Positions 63,801-64,000 of a DNA stretch of 64,000 nucleotides are shown piece after piece. Below the pieces are notes generated by a model. That model searched no databases. It was not told the DNA's origin and saw only the letters and a list, made by a program, of their open reading frames with translations. Both the position numbers and the translations under genes were made by a program. Source of the stretch: Verrucomicrobiales bacterium (GTDB taxonomy: Bacteria > Verrucomicrobiota > Verrucomicrobiia > Verrucomicrobiales > DEV007); the NCBI GenBank assembly GCA_029213065.1, contig JARGPH010000005.1, forward strand, positions 38,435 to 102,434, in the 5' to 3' direction. Position 1 is the first letter of the stretch. Every line of letters begins with the position of its first letter.

Positions 63801-64000
63801 GGAATCTCCGCGAATCGAAATCATCACTCCATGCCCGGCTGCGGTGTCCAATTGCTCTTCCAGAGATTCTCCAGAGTTTAGACTGTTTACATCAAAGAAC
63901 GCCTTTCCGGTTCCGTCTGTCAGGATAAAATTGCGGATCGTCTCGGCAGCCTTTTCTGTCGGAGAGAGATCCGCTTTTGCATGAGAGATGAATACTTGTA
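60879..64000 (-). CDS. TIR-SLOG(LSDAT)-CHAT fusion protein (5-prime end cut by window edge)
   Basis: The frame is open from the right edge of the window to 60879, giving 1039 visible residues; an internal TTG at 63851 is not the true start. The visible N-terminus is TIR: QVFISHAKADLSPTEKAAET, GKAFFDVNSLNSGESLEEQL and VMISIRGDSYGSRVWCQREL, with candidate catalytic Glu at codon 63771-63773. After a linker comes a SLOG/LSDAT-like domain with LEGKQVALSLSDDPGPAGFT, ISCGAAMAYGGDFREDGYTK, GRYPGVIEEAW and VLGGFGGAAGIVADLLE. An intermediate alpha/beta region follows. The C-terminus is a CHAT protease with catalytic His at 61278-61280 (HYCGHAYFDG) and Cys at 61158-61160 (VNACQAGRVRG). By family knowledge, TIRs make NAD-derived signals, SLOGs bind them and CHATs cleave proteins. 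Confidence 0.85.
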   Translation of the reverse strand, partial: QVFISHAKADLSPTEKAAETIRNFILTDGTGKAFFDVNSLNSGESLEEQLDTAAGHGVMISIRGDSYGSRVWCQRELLRAKLNGVPTLTVEVLQTGEARSFPYAGNSPCLVWSGDPTRVASQAMVEWLRSAFFKREADRIRNAANLPDDVRIVSRPPELLDLAQGPLRIDIPQLVLHPDPELSVLERRVLKAARPRMHLATPTTAFRRLLTRRDETADVSSPLEGKQVALSLSDDPGPAGFTQDHTIDATVYTARTLISCGAAMAYGGDFREDGYTKTLVELIKSYNQTASKRSQDLQSYLGAVIPIEDAPEDMPLDIHYLGKMDEAMIPFPADPPIPRGLYFSDMRRVMEDKVFARVVLGGGIEPKLVKEGPGYGGRYPGVIEEAWRSLKVGNPLYVLGGFGGAAGIVADLLEMKKKAEKIKEKDLPLALKDSHWKNESAFFSENAEAIETNAYTTELELPTTMVELAKEVMTLAKPYLASDDDSIAWNGLSVKENKLLFRTQDPVTIAALVSKGLLAKVRKESEGKLQIELIEDSLASAENLDAISIATLEGVPLGGAGAALDHLTVGAATNAHNSGRHLASLKDALIDADWLYLASLGEPTQASGIKDRIVEAAKATADIAFKHGFQRIGIVTYGGNILSDVKKTVEAMLDGFQKMKKDSVLVWYETDPDRYETLRTELEKSPDVKLTTRRALTPIVKETDYHDPLILTVSLEGKRLSATLLPPTSGASVRVTVTDFPKAVLDELARGKATPGQAALDARGDQLAEYLFGDSAAEYFSLFEDSRMVIVHDVPASRLPFELLQASGTLRPALTSGISRKLSVEGLKFTNHFIKPPKKGTLTVLLISNPTRDLPGAAREAQEVYALLNDQKNINVKMLGDGGDSEATVANLAEALPAADILHYCGHAYFDGPGEDESGLILADGNFTGSDLRRVDALPRMAFVNACQAGRVRGEPDSNAAAFAELFLQSGIDAYLGTFWEVGDTAAMLFAQKVYTSLALGKTLEEATLIGRNKLFKKNLTDWANYLLYGGSSFRLVSS

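Noticed and set aside
1-64000. CRISPR arrays, prophage structural genes and rRNA genes
   Set aside because: No regularly spaced repeats, capsid, tail or terminase genes, or rRNA-like sequence were seen on either strand.

Overview
The window looks like a Verrucomicrobiota chromosome (possibly Planctomycetota), probably marine or from another habitat rich in sulfated polysaccharide. This is inferred from gene families, since no rRNA gene or taxonomic marker is present. The indicators are secreted c-type-cytochrome proteins of the DUF1587/1592/1588/1585 and DUF1549/1553 types with DUF1501 and DUF1552 partners, an ECF sigma factor followed by a FecR/LamG membrane protein, a sulfatase, a beta-helix polysaccharidase-like protein and propeller glycosidase-like proteins. 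By eye the DNA is GC-rich up to about 49.9 kb, and less so from 50.4-53.4 kb and after 54.4 kb.

Layout. 0-7 kb: an edge-truncated metallo-beta-lactamase/rhodanese gene, a cytochrome plus DUF1552 pair, and a VapBC-like toxin-antitoxin pair. 7-19.4 kb: a LacI regulator divergent from a very large triple-propeller secreted protein with a palindromic operator between them, a second DUF1552/cytochrome pair, an operon of BASS transporter, aminoglycoside-phosphotransferase-like kinase and HpcH/HpaI aldolase, then an FKBP isomerase. 19.4-29.2 kb: a six-gene minus-strand unit running from sigma factor through FecR/LamG, DUF1501, PPC-type and DUF1549/1553 proteins to a WD40-cytochrome. 29.3-38.2 kb: secreted catabolic enzymes (GH141-like beta-helix, glycerophosphodiesterase, sulfatase, ConA-like protein), a GntP permease and a propeller protein. 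38.2-46.5 kb: P-type ATPase coupled to D-lactate dehydrogenase, a zinc alcohol dehydrogenase, an odd metallophosphoesterase and an M60-like metallopeptidase. 46.8-49.9 kb: a signalling locus with a ChpT/Spo0B-like protein, a close RsbQ homologue and a PAS hybrid histidine kinase. 50.4-54.2 kb: an unrecognised large secreted protein and FabI.

From about 54.37 kb to the right edge the content changes. A tRNA 3-prime fragment followed by a terminator marks a likely integration boundary. Beyond it lie a TIR-like protein with two membrane helices, a small membrane protein, an unrecognised protein, decayed mobile-element pieces, a TIR-transmembrane-helical-repeat protein, and a large protein that joins an N-terminal TIR domain (cut by the window edge), a SLOG/LSDAT-like nucleotide-sensing domain and a C-terminal CHAT caspase-like protease.

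Two systems stand out. The first is the TIR-SLOG-CHAT protein with its TIR neighbours, which could be a Thoeris-like immune pathway (signal maker, sensor and protease killer) packed into one polypeptide. The second is the RsbQ/PAS/hybrid-kinase/phosphotransfer-like cluster, in which a D14/KAI2-type alpha/beta-hydrolase appears wired into a phosphorelay rather than into the RsbP phosphatase of Bacillus.
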